64,000 nucleotides of DNA from Vibrio brasiliensis LMG 20546 (GTDB lineage Bacteria; Pseudomonadota; Gammaproteobacteria; Enterobacterales; Vibrionaceae): contig NZ_AEVS01000015.1 in the NCBI RefSeq assembly GCF_000189255.1, positions 1 through 64,000 on the forward strand, written 5' to 3'. The notes beneath the pieces were generated by a model. It was not told the DNA's origin and ran no database searches. It worked only from the letters and a program-made list of their open reading frames with translations. This document shows, piece after piece, positions 63,550-64,000 of the stretch; within the stretch, counting starts at the first letter, position 1, and every line of letters begins with the position of its first letter. A program made the translations under genes and the position numbers.

Positions 63550-64000
63550 ATGGCACAAACAAATAACTCTCAAACACGCGAGCATTTTGGTTCTCGTCTT
63601 GGTTTCATTTTAGCGGCGGCAGGTGCGGCTGTTGGTCTGGGCAATATCTGGGGTTTCCCTACACAAGCGGCAAGTAATGGCGGTGGCGCGTTTCTACTTG
63701 TCTATCTCGTAATGATCCTTGTAGTTGCATTTCCTATGCTGGTGGTAGAGATGGCCATCGGTCGCTACGGTCAGGCTAACCCGGTTGATAGTATGCGTTC
63801 ACTGACAGCTAACCCTATGGGCAAGAAGCTTGGAGCGACAGTAGGCTGGATTGGCTTAAGTGTGCCGAGTGCGGTGCTAGCGTTTTATAGTATCGTCGGC
63901 GGCTGGTTGATTTGCTTCTTGCTCGGTGCGATTACTGAAGTATTAGGTTTTGAACAGGCAACCGCTTGGTTCAAAGGCTTTAGTGTTGAACGAAACTTAT
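63550..64000 (+). CDS. Sodium-dependent transporter, NSS/SNF family (partial, cut by window end)
   Basis: The first 150 residues of a neurotransmitter:sodium symporter family protein that takes up amino acids or related amines with Na+. The signature GFILAAAGAAVGLGNIWGFP (residues 18-37) includes the first-helix sodium and substrate site, and four hydrophobic segments are visible. The gene continues past 64000. Substrate cannot be told. Ample Na+ gradient is supplied by the nqr pump in the same window. Confidence 0.93.
   Translation, partial: MAQTNNSQTREHFGSRLGFILAAAGAAVGLGNIWGFPTQAASNGGGAFLLVYLVMILVVAFPMLVVEMAIGRYGQANPVDSMRSLTANPMGKKLGATVGWIGLSVPSAVLAFYSIVGGWLICFLLGAITEVLGFEQATAWFKGFSVERNL

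Overview
The window is a stretch of the large chromosome of a marine Vibrio (Vibrionaceae, Gammaproteobacteria). The diagnostic content is a complete mannose-sensitive hemagglutinin (MSHA) type IV pilus locus, a galU-qstR-ssb block, a full nqrABCDEF-apbE-nqrM sodium pump cluster, ompK and a RpoE/ChrR photo-oxidative stress pair. Gene order resembles V. cholerae, but two blocks that lie far apart there (from memory, around VC0391-VC0422 and VC2285-VC2309) are joined here near position 39,400-39,720. I see no insertion sequence, prophage, tRNA, rRNA or CRISPR array. Coding density is high and nearly all genes are intact; only the last gene is cut by the window edge.

Layout, block 1 (1-39,407). 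lysC is read leftward behind a lysine riboswitch, divergent from a class V aminotransferase. Leftward genes follow: a PglL-type O-oligosaccharyltransferase, uvrA with a LexA box, galU, and the competence/T6SS regulator qstR. ssb reads rightward. Next comes the MSHA locus, 10.5-28.6 kb: mshH(csrD), I, J, K, L, M, N, E, G, F, B, A, C, D, O, P, Q. It encodes regulation, inner-membrane assembly platform, secretin, motor ATPase, major pilin and minor pilins. It is followed by mreBCD, maf, rng, yhdP, a nitrilase-family amidase and tldD.

The junction (39,408-39,724) has no gene. It carries small CGAGAA-hairpin modules after tldD, a terminator for the opposing gene, and 16 perfect copies of a 7-bp repeat that touch the stop codon of a cysteine desulfurase. 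The same 7-bp repeat, in the same phase, touches the lysC stop codon at the left edge of the window. This repeat family is the least explained feature of the window.

Layout, block 2 (39,725-64,000). A leftward panE-yajL-csd operon is followed by ompK (leftward), then a Lon-N-domain gene, an ECF sigma factor and chrR, all rightward and possibly autoregulated from an ECF-type promoter. A leftward rlmG, yajG, ppiA, ampG group is divergent from bolA. The rightward nqrABCDEF operon makes the Na+-translocating NADH:quinone reductase, with apbE (flavin transfer to NqrB/NqrC) and nqrM (maturation factor) beside it. After these come a dual-receiver diguanylate cyclase (leftward), dinB with a LexA box, a convergent RecQ-family helicase, a short GreA/GreB-like protein, a YggN-like secreted protein and the start of an NSS-family sodium-dependent transporter.

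The themes are attachment and c-di-GMP control (CsrD/MshH, MshE, the GGDEF protein), DNA damage response (uvrA, dinB, ssb, recQ-like), cell-shape genes and sodium bioenergetics. All functional calls rest on sequence motifs and family knowledge; no database search was run.
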